Counted from the stretch's first letter, positions 23,981-33,893 are shown. The stretch is 64,000 nt of DNA from Methylobacillus caricis (GCF_020532705.1 NZ_JAJAVD010000004.1:713507-777506); one strand, 5' to 3'. The notes: a model not told the origin generated them from the letters alone. Numbers and translations are program-made.

Positions 23981-24868
23981 TTACTTCCGCGTCCCGGTGA
24001 GTAGTACCCAGCTATCCATGAAAACAGGTGGGTTCATGTTGAACCATTCGGCATAGATGGCCGAAACCTGTTCAGTCTGCTCACGCAAGATGCCGGAAAG
24101 TGCAATCCTGCCACCTTGCCTGCTTGCACTTGCCAAGGCAGGAGCAAGCACGGATAAGGCGCTGGAAAGAATATTGGCTACCACCACGTCAAACTGTCCG
24201 GATGGCAATTTGTCAGCCATAAAGAAATCAGCGCTGACATTATTCTGTGAGGCATTGTAGTCACTGGACTGTATAGCCTGTGCGTCAATATCGACGCCTA
24301 TCACTTTAGCTGCGCCCAGCTTGCTGGCGGCAATGGCCAGGATGCCTGAGCCGCAACCGTAGTCGAGCACGGTCTCACCAGATTGTATGGTATCGGCGAG
24401 CCAAGCCAGACATAGGTGAGTGGTGGGATGGCTACCGGTGCCGAAGGCCAGGCCTGGGTCCAGCACGATATTAAGCGCTTCGGCGTTGGGAGCATCATGC
24501 CAGGAGGGGACAATCCACAGGTCGTCGCGGATGCGGATAGGCTCGAATTGTGATTGCGTGGCACGTACCCAGTCCTGCTCCTCAATCTTTTCCGTGGTAT
24601 AGCTCAGGTCCCGTAAGCCGATAGCTCCGCGCAAGACTTCCAGCACAGCTGCAATATCTGCATTCTCATCAAACAGCGCGCTGACAACGTTTTGCTGCCA
24701 GATGCCCGGTGGTGGATCACCCGGCTCACCAAAAATCGGCTGTTCATCGGGTGTTTCAGCATTGGCATCCTCGATAATGGCAGAAAGCGCACCGAGTTCC
24801 ATCAAGGCATCACTTAGCTGGTCGGCATTATTGTCATGTGCCTCGATTTTAAGTGAGATCCACGCCAT
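23981..24868 (-). CDS. prmA: Ribosomal protein L11 methyltransferase
   Basis: A 295-residue SAM-dependent enzyme that trimethylates amino groups of ribosomal protein L11. The substrate-recognition domain is at 1-60 (AWISLKIEAHDNNADQLSDA), and the Rossmann domain has motif I in VLDYGCGSGILAIAASKLGA and the catalytic-region motif FDVVVANILSSAL. LDPGLAFGTGSHPTTHLCL is the family signature. Its ATG overlaps the accC stop by one base (TAATG), so translation is coupled to accC. Confidence 0.96.
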   Translation of the reverse strand: MAWISLKIEAHDNNADQLSDALMELGALSAIIEDANAETPDEQPIFGEPGDPPPGIWQQNVVSALFDENADIAAVLEVLRGAIGLRDLSYTTEKIEEQDWVRATQSQFEPIRIRDDLWIVPSWHDAPNAEALNIVLDPGLAFGTGSHPTTHLCLAWLADTIQSGETVLDYGCGSGILAIAASKLGAAKVIGVDIDAQAIQSSDYNASQNNVSADFFMADKLPSGQFDVVVANILSSALSVLAPALASASRQGGRIALSGILREQTEQVSAIYAEWFNMNPPVFMDSWVLLTGTRK

Positions 24869-26217
24869 TACTTGGTCGCTATACCGAGCTTGTGTTCCAG
24901 ATAATGAATACTGGTCCCGCCTTGGTGGAATGCGGCATCTGCCAGCAGTTCCTTGTGCAGGGCGACATTGGTCTTGATGCCTTCAATGACCATTTCAGAC
25001 AGTGCAATCTGCATGCGGGCGATCGCTTGTTGGCGGGTATCACCGTAGGCGATCAGCTTGCCTATCATGGAGTCATAATTGGGCGGCACCATGTAACCTT
25101 GGTAGGCATGAGTATCAACCCGGATACCAGGGCCGCCAGGCATGTGGAACGTGGTGATGCGACCTGGCGATGGCACAAAATTGAACGGGTCTTCCGCGTT
25201 GATGCGGCACTCGATTGAGTGTCCAGAGAGCTTGATGTCTTTCTGGCTGAAGCTCAATTTCTGGTTGGCTGCAATCAGTATCTGCTGTTGCACGATATCA
25301 ATACCAGTGATCATCTCAGTCACAGGATGTTCCACCTGAACACGGGTATTCATTTCAATGAAGTAGAACTCACCGTTTTCATAGAGGAACTCGAAAGTAC
25401 CGGCGCCACGATAATTGATGCGTTTGCAGGCCTCGGCACATGCGGTGCCGATCTTTTCACGCATTTTTGGGGTGATGCCGAAAGCCGGCGCCTCTTCCAA
25501 TACCTTCTGGTGGCGTCTTTGCATCGAGCAGTCGCGCTCACCAAGATAGACAGCATTACCCTGCTGGTCAGCCAGTACCTGGATTTCAATATGGCGTGGC
25601 TGCTCCAGGAATTTCTCCATGTATACCACGGGATTGCCAAAAGCAGCCTGGGCTTCAGCCTTGGTCATGCTGACAGAGGCCAATAGCGCAGCCTCGGTAT
25701 GCACGACACGCATGCCCCGGCCACCGCCGCCGCCTGCGGCCTTGATGATTACCGGGTAGCCGATGGCCTTGGCGATACGCAAGACTTCATCCGGGTCTTC
25801 AGGCAGTGCACCTTCTGAACCGGGTACGCAAGGTACGCCAGCTGCTTTCATGGTGTCTTTGGCACTGACCTTGTCGCCCATGAGGCGAATGGTCTCGGCG
25901 CGTGGGCCGATGAATGCAAAACCACTTTGTTCCACACGTTCGGCAAAATCGGCGTTTTCCGAGAGGAAACCATAGCCAGGGTGGATGGCCTCAGCATCGG
26001 TGACTTCTGCGGCACTGATGACAGCAGGAATGTTGAGATAGCTTTGACCGGACGGGGCGGGGCCTATACATACAGACTCATCCGCGAGCTTGACGTATTT
26101 TGCTTCGCGGTCAGCTTCGGAATGTACGGCAACAGTCTTGATACCCAGTTCGCGGCAGGCGCGCTGGATACGCAGGGCGATTTCCCCACGGTTTGCAATG
26201 AGGACTTTATCGAACAT
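24868..26217 (-). CDS. accC: Acetyl-CoA carboxylase, biotin carboxylase subunit
   Basis: A 449-residue ATP-grasp enzyme that carboxylates biotin on AccB, the first half-reaction of fatty acid synthesis. It begins [20 protein letters not shown]; the ATP glycine loop is [14 protein letters not shown], the biotin/bicarbonate site is in [14 protein letters not shown], and the catalytic region holds [18 protein letters not shown]. Full length compared with the E. coli protein (449). It lies 8 bases downstream of accB and overlaps prmA by one base. Confidence 0.98.
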   Translation of the reverse strand: MFDKVLIANRGEIALRIQRACRELGIKTVAVHSEADREAKYVKLADESVCIGPAPSGQSYLNIPAVISAAEVTDAEAIHPGYGFLSENADFAERVEQSGFAFIGPRAETIRLMGDKVSAKDTMKAAGVPCVPGSEGALPEDPDEVLRIAKAIGYPVIIKAAGGGGGRGMRVVHTEAALLASVSMTKAEAQAAFGNPVVYMEKFLEQPRHIEIQVLADQQGNAVYLGERDCSMQRRHQKVLEEAPAFGITPKMREKIGTACAEACKRINYRGAGTFEFLYENGEFYFIEMNTRVQVEHPVTEMITGIDIVQQQILIAANQKLSFSQKDIKLSGHSIECRINAEDPFNFVPSPGRITTFHMPGGPGIRVDTHAYQGYMVPPNYDSMIGKLIAYGDTRQQAIARMQIALSEMVIEGIKTNVALHKELLADAAFHQGGTSIHYLEHKLGIATK

Positions 26218-26225
26218 GTAAACCC

Positions 26226-26672
26226 CTAGCCTATGATGAACAGCGGTTCGCCGTATTCGACGGGTTGGCCGTTCTCGACCAGAATAGCCTTGATCACGCC
26301 GGACTTGTCGGCTTCAATCTCGTTTAGCAGCTTCATGGCTTCAATGATACAAAGGGTATCACCTGCACTGACACTGCTGCCTACATCGACAAAAGACTTG
26401 GCATCTGGTGATGGCGCACGGTAGAAGGTTCCTACCATGGGTGATTTCACGACATGGCCTTCAATCGCAGCCGCCACAGGCTCGGCAGCAACTACTGGCG
26501 CCGCGGCCTGTGCAACAGGAGCGGCAGCAAGATAAGGCTGGGCAAATTGAACTGGGGCCTGTGCAAGGTGACGTGAAATGCGTACTTTTTCTTCGCCTTC
26601 GGTCAGTTCCAGCTCGGAGATGCCGGATTCCTCAACCAGGTCGATCAGTTTTTTCAGTTTGCGTAAATCCAT
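26226..26672 (-). CDS. accB: Acetyl-CoA carboxylase biotin carboxyl carrier protein
   Basis: A 148-residue carrier. The N-terminal helix ([20 protein letters not shown]) is followed by a flexible Ala/Pro-rich linker (about 45-70) and the C-terminal biotinyl domain. Biotin attaches to the Lys of [12 protein letters not shown]. The protruding thumb of the AccB class is present ([20 protein letters not shown]). It is 28 bases from aroQ upstream and 8 from accC downstream, the common aroQ-accB-accC operon. Confidence 0.97.
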   Translation of the reverse strand: MDLRKLKKLIDLVEESGISELELTEGEEKVRISRHLAQAPVQFAQPYLAAAPVAQAAAPVVAAEPVAAAIEGHVVKSPMVGTFYRAPSPDAKSFVDVGSSVSAGDTLCIIEAMKLLNEIEADKSGVIKAILVENGQPVEYGEPLFIIG

Positions 26673-26700
26673 GTTTAACCTCTAAAGATAGTTTGCCCGC

Positions 26701-27159
26701 TTATGCGCGGGTAATAGTGTTGATGGCGTAGTCGAGCGCCAATGAATATCCTTGAGCGCCCAAGCCACTGATCACACCGACAGCGATGTCAGAAAAATAT
26801 GAATGGTGGCGAAAGGTCTCGCGTGTGTAGATATTCGAAAGATGGACCTCAATAAAGGGAACCTTCACGGCTGACACTGCATCGCGCAGGGCCACTGAAG
26901 TATGGGTAAAGGCTGCAGGGTTGATGATCAGGAAATCTACTGGATGTTTCGCCAATGCATGAATTTTCCCGATTAATTCGGCTTCATGGTTGCTTTGAAA
27001 AGTTTCCAGCAGGATGCCGGATTTTTGCGCCTGCTGTTTCAGGGACGCATCAATAGTTTCCAAAGTGGCTCTGCCATAGTGCTCTGGTTCGCGCAGACCC
27101 AGCAGGTTCAGGTTGGGGCCGTGCAGTACAAGAACGGAATTGGAAGAATGATCAGCCAT
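26701..27159 (-). CDS. aroQ: 3-dehydroquinate dehydratase, type II
   Basis: A 152-residue shikimate-pathway enzyme that dehydrates 3-dehydroquinate by the trans route. The signature [19 protein letters not shown] carries the catalytic Tyr region; [16 protein letters not shown] and [19 protein letters not shown] carry the catalytic His and substrate contacts. It heads the accB-accC operon; the 113-base gap upstream should hold the promoter. Confidence 0.97.
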   Translation of the reverse strand: MADHSSNSVLVLHGPNLNLLGLREPEHYGRATLETIDASLKQQAQKSGILLETFQSNHEAELIGKIHALAKHPVDFLIINPAAFTHTSVALRDAVSAVKVPFIEVHLSNIYTRETFRHHSYFSDIAVGVISGLGAQGYSLALDYAINTITRA

Positions 27160-27272
27160 TGAAGGGGGCTTTTGATAGCCAGTGTAACTTTGATGGCTGC
27201 AAGTTTGCCGTAATTTGGGGTATTTTGTCTAGCGGATTGACGAAATTTACGGAATTTGGCGTTTAGTTGTAG

Positions 27273-27839
27273 CTAGCCGGGAGATGTGGGTGTTTTGCTG
27301 AGCAAGGGCTGTAATGTTTCTTCCAGCAGAGCCTTGCTGATACGCCCGAAATAACTTTTCACGATTTTACCATCAGTGCCGATGATGACGGTATAGGGTA
27401 CTACGCCTTTATCATTACCTAGTGATGCGCTGATTGCCATGCCTTCGCTGTCTGCTGCAAGCAATGGGTAATTTACCGGGGTATTGGCAGCAAATCCACG
27501 CATTTTTTCCGTATTATCCAAGGATATGCCAAGTACTTCCACGCCTTGGGCCTGGTATTGGGCATGGAGCTCTGAAAGTTCAGGCATTTCCTCACGGCAA
27601 GGGGCGCACCAGGTTGCCCAGAAATTCACCACCAGAAGCTTGCCTTGCCATTGGCTGGCAGCTTGTTGAGCCTGCTCAAGATCGGTAAAACTGCTCTGGA
27701 AAAATGTATTGGTAGAGGCATAGACTGTAACTGGCGGTGCCAGGCTTGGCTTGGTGGCAAAATTCTGTATCAGTAAACCTGCTGCCATCAGCCCTAGGGC
27801 GAGATAAACGAAGTGTTTCCTATCAAGGCGCTTAGTCAT
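27273..27839 (-). CDS. TlpA/ResA-like membrane-anchored thiol:disulfide oxidoreductase
   Basis: A 188-residue protein with an N-terminal anchor (KHFVYLALGLMAAGLLIQNF) and a periplasmic thioredoxin domain. The redox motif is FWATWCAPCREEMPEL (WCAPC) with cis-Pro in GVVPYTVIIG. Such proteins reduce cytochrome-c haem sites or other periplasmic disulfides. It overlaps dsbD by 8 bases, so it probably takes electrons from DsbD. This could also be called a CcmG/ResA relative; the specific partner is not determined. Confidence 0.9.
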   Translation of the reverse strand: MTKRLDRKHFVYLALGLMAAGLLIQNFATKPSLAPPVTVYASTNTFFQSSFTDLEQAQQAASQWQGKLLVVNFWATWCAPCREEMPELSELHAQYQAQGVEVLGISLDNTEKMRGFAANTPVNYPLLAADSEGMAISASLGNDKGVVPYTVIIGTDGKIVKSYFGRISKALLEETLQPLLSKTPTSPG

Positions 27840-29703
27840 TGCTATTGTGAGCTTTCATTAAAGTTTGTTCGAATCGGCCTGCATCCTGGTAGCCAATGAC
27901 TCTGGAATTGGGTATTTCCTGACCTTTGCCATTGAAGAAAATGATGCCGGGCGGGCCATACAGGCCAAAGCGCTTGAGTAGTGCCAGGTCGCTGGCATCG
28001 TTTTTGGTGACGTCTGCCTGTAACAAGACGATATTTTCCATGCGTGTGCGTATCTTGGGATCACTGAAAGTGAACTGCTCCATTTCCTTGCAGGCCACAC
28101 ACCAGTCGGCATAGAAATCCAGCATGACCAGTTTGTCTTGGTTTTGCTGTAATTGATGATCCAATTCAGCAATATCCTTGATGCGCTGAAATGGCAGGGA
28201 AGTTGTCCAGTGGTTAAAGCCACCCAAGCCTTCTAGGGGGCGCAATGGTGATTTTGCGCCCGAGGCAGCACCTACCACAAGGGTGGCACCCAGCAACAGC
28301 ATGATGATGCCAATGCCTTTCCAGAACCTGGGCCAACGGCTTGCAGTTTCTGGCAAACGGTCCAGTGCCCGCATGAAAATGGCAGGCACTATCAGCAATG
28401 CCGCCCATAGCAATAGTTGCAGACTGGTGGGGATCAATGGGGAAATAATCCATACCGCTACTGCCAGCATGACGACACCAAAGAACTGTCTGACCGCATT
28501 CATCCATGGTCCGGCCTTGGGCAGGATAGCGCCAGCAGATGCGCCTATCAGCAGTAGTGGAACTCCCATGCCGATCGAAAGGGCAAACAGGGCCGTGCCC
28601 CCCAGAACAATATCCTGAGTCTGGCCTATATATACCAATGCTCCGGCCAGTGGGGCCGCCACACAAGGGCTCATGACCAGGGCTCCAAGCACACCCATTG
28701 CAAACACGCCGAGAAAGTGCCCAGCCTTGAATCGTTGGCTGGTATTCAACATGCGGGTTTCGAACCCCGCAGGCAATTTGATCTCATAAAAGCCGAACAT
28801 GGAAAGTGCCAATAAGATAAAAATCAATGCACTTGTGCCAAGTACCCAGGCATTCTGCAAGGTGGCGCTCAGCAATTGCCCGGAAAGGCCAGCAGCCACG
28901 CCAGCAACGGTATAGCTGGCTGCCATGCCCAGTGTGTAAGCGAGAGAAAGGTTGAAACTATGCAGCCGCCCAGTTTTTTTGCTCCCGACAATAATGGCGG
29001 ACAGGATGGGGATCATGGGAAGCACGCAGGGTGTCAGAGAAAGCAGTAGCCCAAAACCGAAAAATCCCAGAATGATCAGCCAAGTGTTGCCGCTGGCAAG
29101 CAACTGGGCGGATCCATCCTGTTCCGTTGGCGAACCTATGGGAATGCCAGCGGTCGGATGTGCAGCGTCAAGTTCAAACGTCTTGTTGATTGGTGGATAG
29201 CATAGGCCTTTTTCACTGCAGCCCTGATAGGTGGCGGTGATCTTGATCCCGTGGTTTGGTTTGTCATCCGCCTGTTTGGCCAAGGCCAGCTTGACTGAAG
29301 CGGCAAAGTCTTGGTGGAACACTTCGCTTTTTCCGAAGGTCGGGTCCTGCTTCCAGTCGCCTGAAGGCAGGGTCGGAGGCCCTATCTTGTGGTTATCCGG
29401 CTCAATCTTGAACTTGATTTTGTCTTTGTAGAGATAGTGCCCAGGCGCAACCTGGAAGTCCGCCTGCAGGGTATCGGCATTAATAAATTCGACCGAAAGC
29501 TTGAAAGCTTGCTCTGGAGGCAGAATATTATCTTCATTGTTGCCTACGAAGACACTGCGTCCTTTATTGATAAAGTCACTGAGCTGGCTGGAGCCAGGTT
29601 GCGGAAATGCAATGGCGGGGAGCAGTCCGGCCAGCAATAGCACTGGTAGCAGAAAAAAACGGTGTAATGCCGAGATCAAGCTTTGGTTTCCTGGTGTAGC
29701 CAT
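27832..29703 (-). CDS. dsbD: Thiol:disulfide interchange protein DsbD
   Basis: A 623-residue three-part protein that carries electrons from cytoplasmic thioredoxin to the periplasm. A signal peptide (to about residue 34) leads to the N-terminal immunoglobulin-like domain with its Cys pair in YQGCSEKGLCYPPINK. Eight membrane helices follow (about 205-480), with the transfer cysteines in SLTPCVLPMIPI and MSPCVAAPLAG. The C-terminal thioredoxin domain has ADWCVACKEMEQFTF. It overlaps cutA (28 bases) and the tlpA-like gene (8 bases), as one operon. Confidence 0.96.
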   Translation of the reverse strand: MATPGNQSLISALHRFFLLPVLLLAGLLPAIAFPQPGSSQLSDFINKGRSVFVGNNEDNILPPEQAFKLSVEFINADTLQADFQVAPGHYLYKDKIKFKIEPDNHKIGPPTLPSGDWKQDPTFGKSEVFHQDFAASVKLALAKQADDKPNHGIKITATYQGCSEKGLCYPPINKTFELDAAHPTAGIPIGSPTEQDGSAQLLASGNTWLIILGFFGFGLLLSLTPCVLPMIPILSAIIVGSKKTGRLHSFNLSLAYTLGMAASYTVAGVAAGLSGQLLSATLQNAWVLGTSALIFILLALSMFGFYEIKLPAGFETRMLNTSQRFKAGHFLGVFAMGVLGALVMSPCVAAPLAGALVYIGQTQDIVLGGTALFALSIGMGVPLLLIGASAGAILPKAGPWMNAVRQFFGVVMLAVAVWIISPLIPTSLQLLLWAALLIVPAIFMRALDRLPETASRWPRFWKGIGIIMLLLGATLVVGAASGAKSPLRPLEGLGGFNHWTTSLPFQRIKDIAELDHQLQQNQDKLVMLDFYADWCVACKEMEQFTFSDPKIRTRMENIVLLQADVTKNDASDLALLKRFGLYGPPGIIFFNGKGQEIPNSRVIGYQDAGRFEQTLMKAHNSND

Positions 29704-30023
29704 GTGAGATAGGCTGGCAATCCGCCTGTGACTGGGACATGGATGATTTCCGGAAGTTCGTAAGGATGTAGTGCCTGGATTGCCTGTTCAACTGCTGGAT
29801 AGTTGCGGGTAGTGGTTTTGATGATCAGGGGTATCTCCTGAGCATGTTCGATTTTCCCCTGCCAATGGTAGATGGAGGTGCAGGGTGCAAGCACGTTGAC
29901 GCAGGCTGCCAGCTTGTGCGTAACCAGGTGTTCTGCAATTTTTTCAGCACTTTCACGGTCTGGCAGATTGGTCAGCACCAGGAGTGTATCGGTTGCTTCT
30001 AATGATGGAGATTGAGGTTTCAT
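29676..30023 (-). CDS. cutA: Divalent-cation tolerance protein CutA
   Basis: A 115-residue trimeric ferredoxin-like protein. Typical blocks are TNLPDRESAEKIAEHLVTHK, AACVNVLAPCTSIYHWQGKI and YPAVEQAIQALHPYELPEII. The name comes from copper-tolerance mutants of E. coli, later ascribed largely to dsbD, which is also the neighbour here; the true function is unsettled. The start codon ATG 30021-30023 overlaps by two bases the oppositely oriented ATG of fxsA, so its promoter must lie inside fxsA. Confidence 0.95.
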   Translation of the reverse strand: MKPQSPSLEATDTLLVLTNLPDRESAEKIAEHLVTHKLAACVNVLAPCTSIYHWQGKIEHAQEIPLIIKTTTRNYPAVEQAIQALHPYELPEIIHVPVTGGLPAYLTWLHQETKA

Positions 30024-30468
30024 GCGTTTTCTGTTCCTTTTGTTGATTTTACTCGCTTTCCCTATTGCTGAGATATGGGTGTTGATCGAGCTTGCTGCGC
30101 GTTATGGCTGGCTGGTGCTGGCTTACCTGGTGTTGGTCGGGGTGCTGGGATGGCGCTTAATACAAGATGAAAAGCTGCTGATGCTGGGCCGTATGGCGCA
30201 AACCATCCAGGCCGGTGGCACGCCGATCAAAGCCTTGTTCGGGAGTGCAAAGAACCTGATTGCAGGTATCTTGTTGATATTGCCCGGCGTGATCAGTGAT
30301 GCGATTGCGGTCATTCTGTTATTGATTCCTGCTGGTCCCAAAGTGCCTGCTGATGCTGCAAACGAGCCCGACTTCGTTTCACGTGAAACACGACAGCAAG
30401 ACGCCGGAGGTGGTACAAGCAACCATGGCGGTGATGTGATCGAAGGGGAATACCGTCGCGAAGAGTAA
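30022..30468 (+). CDS. fxsA: FxsA-family membrane protein
   Basis: A 148-residue inner-membrane protein with four hydrophobic segments (residues 2-20, 27-46, 72-90, 92-108) and a polar cytoplasmic tail. FLFLLLILLAFPIAEIWVLI and ILLILPGVISDAIAVILLLI are typical of FxsA, a protein that suppresses F-plasmid exclusion of phage T7 when overproduced; its normal role is unknown. GAGG sits 4 bases before ATG 30022. Its 5' end is shared with divergent cutA. Confidence 0.93.
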   Translation: MRFLFLLLILLAFPIAEIWVLIELAARYGWLVLAYLVLVGVLGWRLIQDEKLLMLGRMAQTIQAGGTPIKALFGSAKNLIAGILLILPGVISDAIAVILLLIPAGPKVPADAANEPDFVSRETRQQDAGGGTSNHGGDVIEGEYRREE

Positions 30469-30544
30469 GCCGCAAGGGGCATGGCTACGCTATGCTAGAC
30501 TATTGCCCTTTGAAATCAGTGCCTGTTTGCATTAGGAATATTTC

Positions 30545-31576
30545 ATGTCTTATCAAGTCATCATCAAGCCCAGCGACCGAGTGCTGACGGTAGAAACTGG
30601 CGATACAGTGCTGGATGCGGCTATTGATGCTGGTATCAATCTGCCGTATGGCTGTCGTAATGGCACTTGCGGAGCGTGCAAGGGGCAAGTATTGGCGGGA
30701 GATGTGAGTTATGGTGATTATTTTGAAAGCGCCTTGAGCGAGGACGAGAAGAAGACCGGCAAGGCCTTGTTCTGTTCCGCCCAGCCTTTGTCCGATCTGG
30801 TGATTGAGTGCCGGGAAGTGGCGGGTGAGGGTATTCCTCCGCGCATCATGCCTGTGCGGGTGGAAAAACTGGAAAAACTCTCACATGACGTCATGTGCAT
30901 GACACTCAAGCTACCCAGCAATGAACGTATGCAGTTCATGGCTGGGCAATACATCGAGTTTCTGCTGAAAGATGGCAGGCGCAGGGCTTTTTCACTGGCC
31001 AATGCGCCTTATCATGATCGGTTCCTGGAGCTGCATATGCGATTGGTGCCTGGGGGCCAGTTCACGCATTATGTATTCAGCGAGATGCAGGAAAAAACCA
31101 TACTGCGGCTGGAAGGGCCGTTTGGCACTTTCTATTTGCGCGAGGATAGCGAGCGGCCATTGATTTTTGTGGCAGGCGGTACTGGCTTTGCGCCAGTCAA
31201 GGCCATCATCGAGCATGCACTGCATCATGGGGTACAGCGCAAGATGATCTTGTATTGGGGCGCGCGTACTAAAGAAGATCTTTATATGCATGCACTGCCA
31301 TTGCAATGGGAGGCAGAGCATCCGTTATTTGATTACATACCGGTCCTGTCAGACCCAGCCCCCGAGGATGGCTGGCAAGGCAGGACCGGGCTTGTGCATC
31401 ATGCGGTGCTGGAAGATCATGCCGATCTTAGCGCTTATCAGGTTTATTGTTGTGGTGCCCCGCAGATGGTGGAAGTTGCACACCAGGATTTTCAAGAGCA
31501 TGGCCTGCCGGAGCATGAGTTCTTCTCCGATGCTTTCACCTTCTCCAATCCTGTTGCCAAGGCGGCAACGCCTTAA
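30545..31576 (+). CDS. 2Fe-2S ferredoxin / flavin oxidoreductase (CDP-6-deoxyglucoseen reductase-like)
   Basis: A 343-residue electron-transfer protein. Residues 1-90 are a plant-type ferredoxin with cluster ligands in YGCRNGTCGACKG and a fourth Cys in ALFCSAQPL. Residues 100-200 are an FAD domain (RRAFSLANAP, the RxxS motif) and 205-330 an NAD(P)H domain (VAGGTGFAPVKAII, YCCGAPQMVE). It resembles the reductases annotated as CDP-6-deoxy-delta-3,4-glucoseen reductase, but no sugar-pathway genes are near, so that name is probably only a family label. It may reduce an oxygenase or a ubiquinone-pathway enzyme. Confidence 0.88.
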   Translation: MSYQVIIKPSDRVLTVETGDTVLDAAIDAGINLPYGCRNGTCGACKGQVLAGDVSYGDYFESALSEDEKKTGKALFCSAQPLSDLVIECREVAGEGIPPRIMPVRVEKLEKLSHDVMCMTLKLPSNERMQFMAGQYIEFLLKDGRRRAFSLANAPYHDRFLELHMRLVPGGQFTHYVFSEMQEKTILRLEGPFGTFYLREDSERPLIFVAGGTGFAPVKAIIEHALHHGVQRKMILYWGARTKEDLYMHALPLQWEAEHPLFDYIPVLSDPAPEDGWQGRTGLVHHAVLEDHADLSAYQVYCCGAPQMVEVAHQDFQEHGLPEHEFFSDAFTFSNPVAKAATP

Positions 31577-31602
31577 ACGACACGGCATTGCGCGGTTTGC
31601 CG

Positions 31603-32784
31603 TTACTTGTCTTCCTGGCAGAATTGCACGCTAAGACGGTAGTGGCGGTTGGCAGCTTCTGTTTCGCCGCGGCTCTCGAGCAAGCGAGCAAGCGTTAAAT
31701 GGGTATTCGCATGGGGTTCAACACTAAGGCTGGCTTCTAGATAGCTCTGGGCCTTGCCCCACAGGTTGAGGCGTATGCACATCTTGCCTAGCGCCAGCAA
31801 TAGCTTGGCATCCCCTTCATGGTGGAGTAGCCAGTGTTCCGCCTGTTGCAGTTGTTTGTGGGGGTTGGTGGTTGCACATTCGCCCAGCAGCCCAGCAAGG
31901 GTGCTATCCCAGTGCTTGGTCAGGCTCATTTCCAATATTTCGGCCGCTTGGTTGCCGGCGTTGAGCGCAATGAATGCTTCTGCTGCCATGGCAGCAATGC
32001 GGGAGTTCAGGCGATCCTCTTCCGGGACTTTTTTCCAGTAGGCCATCAGGCTATTCAGGTCGCCAGCATTGCGCTCGATCAGGTGTTGATGAGCCTGATG
32101 ACGAATTTCGCGCGCTTGCCAGGACTCCATGCCGTCACGCTTTTCCAGATGCTGCAGAATGATCAGGACTTGCTCCCAGTTGTTCAAGCGCAGCTGGACC
32201 TTTAGTTCCAGGCGCAAGGCGGGGGCGAACTTGGGCTCAATTTTTTCTATTTTGTTCAATACGTTCAGGGCCTGGCTGTATTGCCTGTCATCCAGCAGCA
32301 GTTCGGCATTGAGCAGCAGCCGTGCCACGGCTGCATCTGGCGCCAGTCTTTCTGCCTCTGCCAGATAGTAGTCGCGTTGGCCTTTCTGCTTGAGCTTGTG
32401 TGATGCGCGGGCTGCAATCAGCGCAGTCAGGCTGGCATCCTCGCCCAGGTCCAGTGCTTTTGAGGCTGCTTTCTGTGCCGCCTGGTAACGACCTTCGCCA
32501 ATGGCATGCAGCGATTCAAGCAAGGCAGCATGGCCTTGGCGGATACGCCGGTTTTCCTTGTAAATGCGTACATTCGCGGGCAGGTCACGTGCGTAGTTGA
32601 TGAAACGCAGCAGCAGGTGCATGGAAACAAATGCCAGTATGACCAGTATCAGCAGCAGGTTTAGGGACAGCTCAAGCCGGTAAGGCGGACGCACAATGAG
32701 GACATAACCCTCATTGCTGCCTGCAAGCAGCGATACCCCTATGGCCATGGCCAGAATAAACAGGATCCAGATCAATAAACGCAC
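31603..32784 (-). CDS. hemY: HemY, TPR-containing haem-biosynthesis-associated membrane protein
   Basis: A 393-residue inner-membrane protein with two N-terminal helices (residues 3-22 and 38-60) and a periplasmic or cytoplasmic TPR array for the remaining 300 residues (repeated LLLNAELLLDDRQYSQAL-type helices). Part of the hemCDXY group; E. coli HemY is linked to haem synthesis but its biochemistry is unclear. This is not protoporphyrinogen oxidase, which shares the symbol in other bacteria. The start codon is GTG overlapping the hemX stop (TAGTG). Confidence 0.9.
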   Translation of the reverse strand: MRLLIWILFILAMAIGVSLLAGSNEGYVLIVRPPYRLELSLNLLLILVILAFVSMHLLLRFINYARDLPANVRIYKENRRIRQGHAALLESLHAIGEGRYQAAQKAASKALDLGEDASLTALIAARASHKLKQKGQRDYYLAEAERLAPDAAVARLLLNAELLLDDRQYSQALNVLNKIEKIEPKFAPALRLELKVQLRLNNWEQVLIILQHLEKRDGMESWQAREIRHQAHQHLIERNAGDLNSLMAYWKKVPEEDRLNSRIAAMAAEAFIALNAGNQAAEILEMSLTKHWDSTLAGLLGECATTNPHKQLQQAEHWLLHHEGDAKLLLALGKMCIRLNLWGKAQSYLEASLSVEPHANTHLTLARLLESRGETEAANRHYRLSVQFCQEDK

Positions 32785-33893
32785 TATTGGCCCCGCTCTG
32801 CATTGACGCGATCAGAAACGCGTTCCGAGTTATTGGAGCGTTCAAGTGTCAGTTTGTACTTACTGACCAGCCCCAGCGTTTCGCTGATATCAGGCACCTG
32901 AATCACGATATTGCTCGCAGACAGTTGTTTCAGCGTTGTGAGCGCGGTTGTGGTGGCGTTTTCACGCACGTCAAAATGTCCCCTGATCCATTTGTCAGCG
33001 GCGTCCAAGTCGGCGCGATAGGTATTTTCATCATGCTGCAGCAGCGCAATGCGCGCGGTCAGCAGGTGAAGTTTGATATTCTCGCGCAAGAAGAATGTCT
33101 GGTCAGGAGCCAGCAGGGGTGGTTCGGCACGGTCAATCCGTTCCAGCCGAATCATTTGCTTCAGGTCTTCCCAGATTTCCCGAGCCAGTTTGCGTATCTG
33201 GTTTTCCTCATCCAGCCTGACCTCAGGTTGCAAGGGTTTGGGGTGGCGGTCACTGACCAGTGGCAGGGTATCAATGCTTTCAGTCAGGTTTTCCAGCTTG
33301 AGGCTCATGCCGATGACATCAACCTGTGGCAGCTCCTGTAAGCGCTGGATATCCTTGGCAATGGCCTTGCGCAACTGTATGGCCAAAGGGGAGTTTATAT
33401 GTTGAAGGCGGGAATCCGCGGTTTGTAATGCCAGCAATGCCGGCTTGATGTTGGCTGCCAATTGCAGTTGCTGATTGGCGATAGTGAGCAGCTGTTCTAC
33501 TTCGGCAATCACCCGCTCGTCGTAGTTATTGACCAGCTCAAGATACAAGGTTTGCAAGGACTCTTGCTGATCGCGTGATTCAGCAAGCTGTTGCTCGAGC
33601 TTGATAATGCGTACATTGGATTCCGTACTGCGCTCATCGGCATTTTTGGCCAATGCCAGGCTTTGCTGATTATTGCTGCTGAACTGCTCCAGGCGTTGGG
33701 TCAGCGATTGTTCCAGATCATTGAAGCGATGGCGTGTATTGAGCCATTGCCATGCCAGTATCACCAATGCAAGCAATACCAGGACGAATGCGACCACAGC
33801 GAAGAACGAAGGTTTTTTCATCGTCGCTGATGATGGTGTGGCAGCAGGTGGTGTGCTGGCAGTATTAGGCTCTGAAGAGGGTTGTTCAGTCAT
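32784..33893 (-). CDS. hemX: HemX, membrane protein of the haem operon
   Basis: A 369-residue protein with a Thr/Pro/Ser-rich cytoplasmic start, one membrane helix (about residues 28-50) and a long coiled-coil/helical periplasmic part (residues 55-150 heptad-rich; the ELVNNYDERVIAEVEQLLTI block is typical). It is often annotated as uroporphyrinogen-III C-methyltransferase, but the tetrapyrrole methylase domain is absent. It joins hemD by an ATGA overlap and hemY by TAGTG. It may act as a scaffold for haem enzymes. Confidence 0.9.
   Translation of the reverse strand: MTEQPSSEPNTASTPPAATPSSATMKKPSFFAVVAFVLVLLALVILAWQWLNTRHRFNDLEQSLTQRLEQFSSNNQQSLALAKNADERSTESNVRIIKLEQQLAESRDQQESLQTLYLELVNNYDERVIAEVEQLLTIANQQLQLAANIKPALLALQTADSRLQHINSPLAIQLRKAIAKDIQRLQELPQVDVIGMSLKLENLTESIDTLPLVSDRHPKPLQPEVRLDEENQIRKLAREIWEDLKQMIRLERIDRAEPPLLAPDQTFFLRENIKLHLLTARIALLQHDENTYRADLDAADKWIRGHFDVRENATTTALTTLKQLSASNIVIQVPDISETLGLVSKYKLTLERSNNSERVSDRVNAERGQ

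Noticed and set aside
31603..32784. Reading hemY as protoporphyrinogen oxidase
   Set aside because: There is no FAD motif; the protein has two N-terminal helices and TPRs.
32784..33893. Reading hemX as a uroporphyrinogen methyltransferase
   Set aside because: The tetrapyrrole methylase domain is absent; only the anchored coiled-coil hemX layout is seen.
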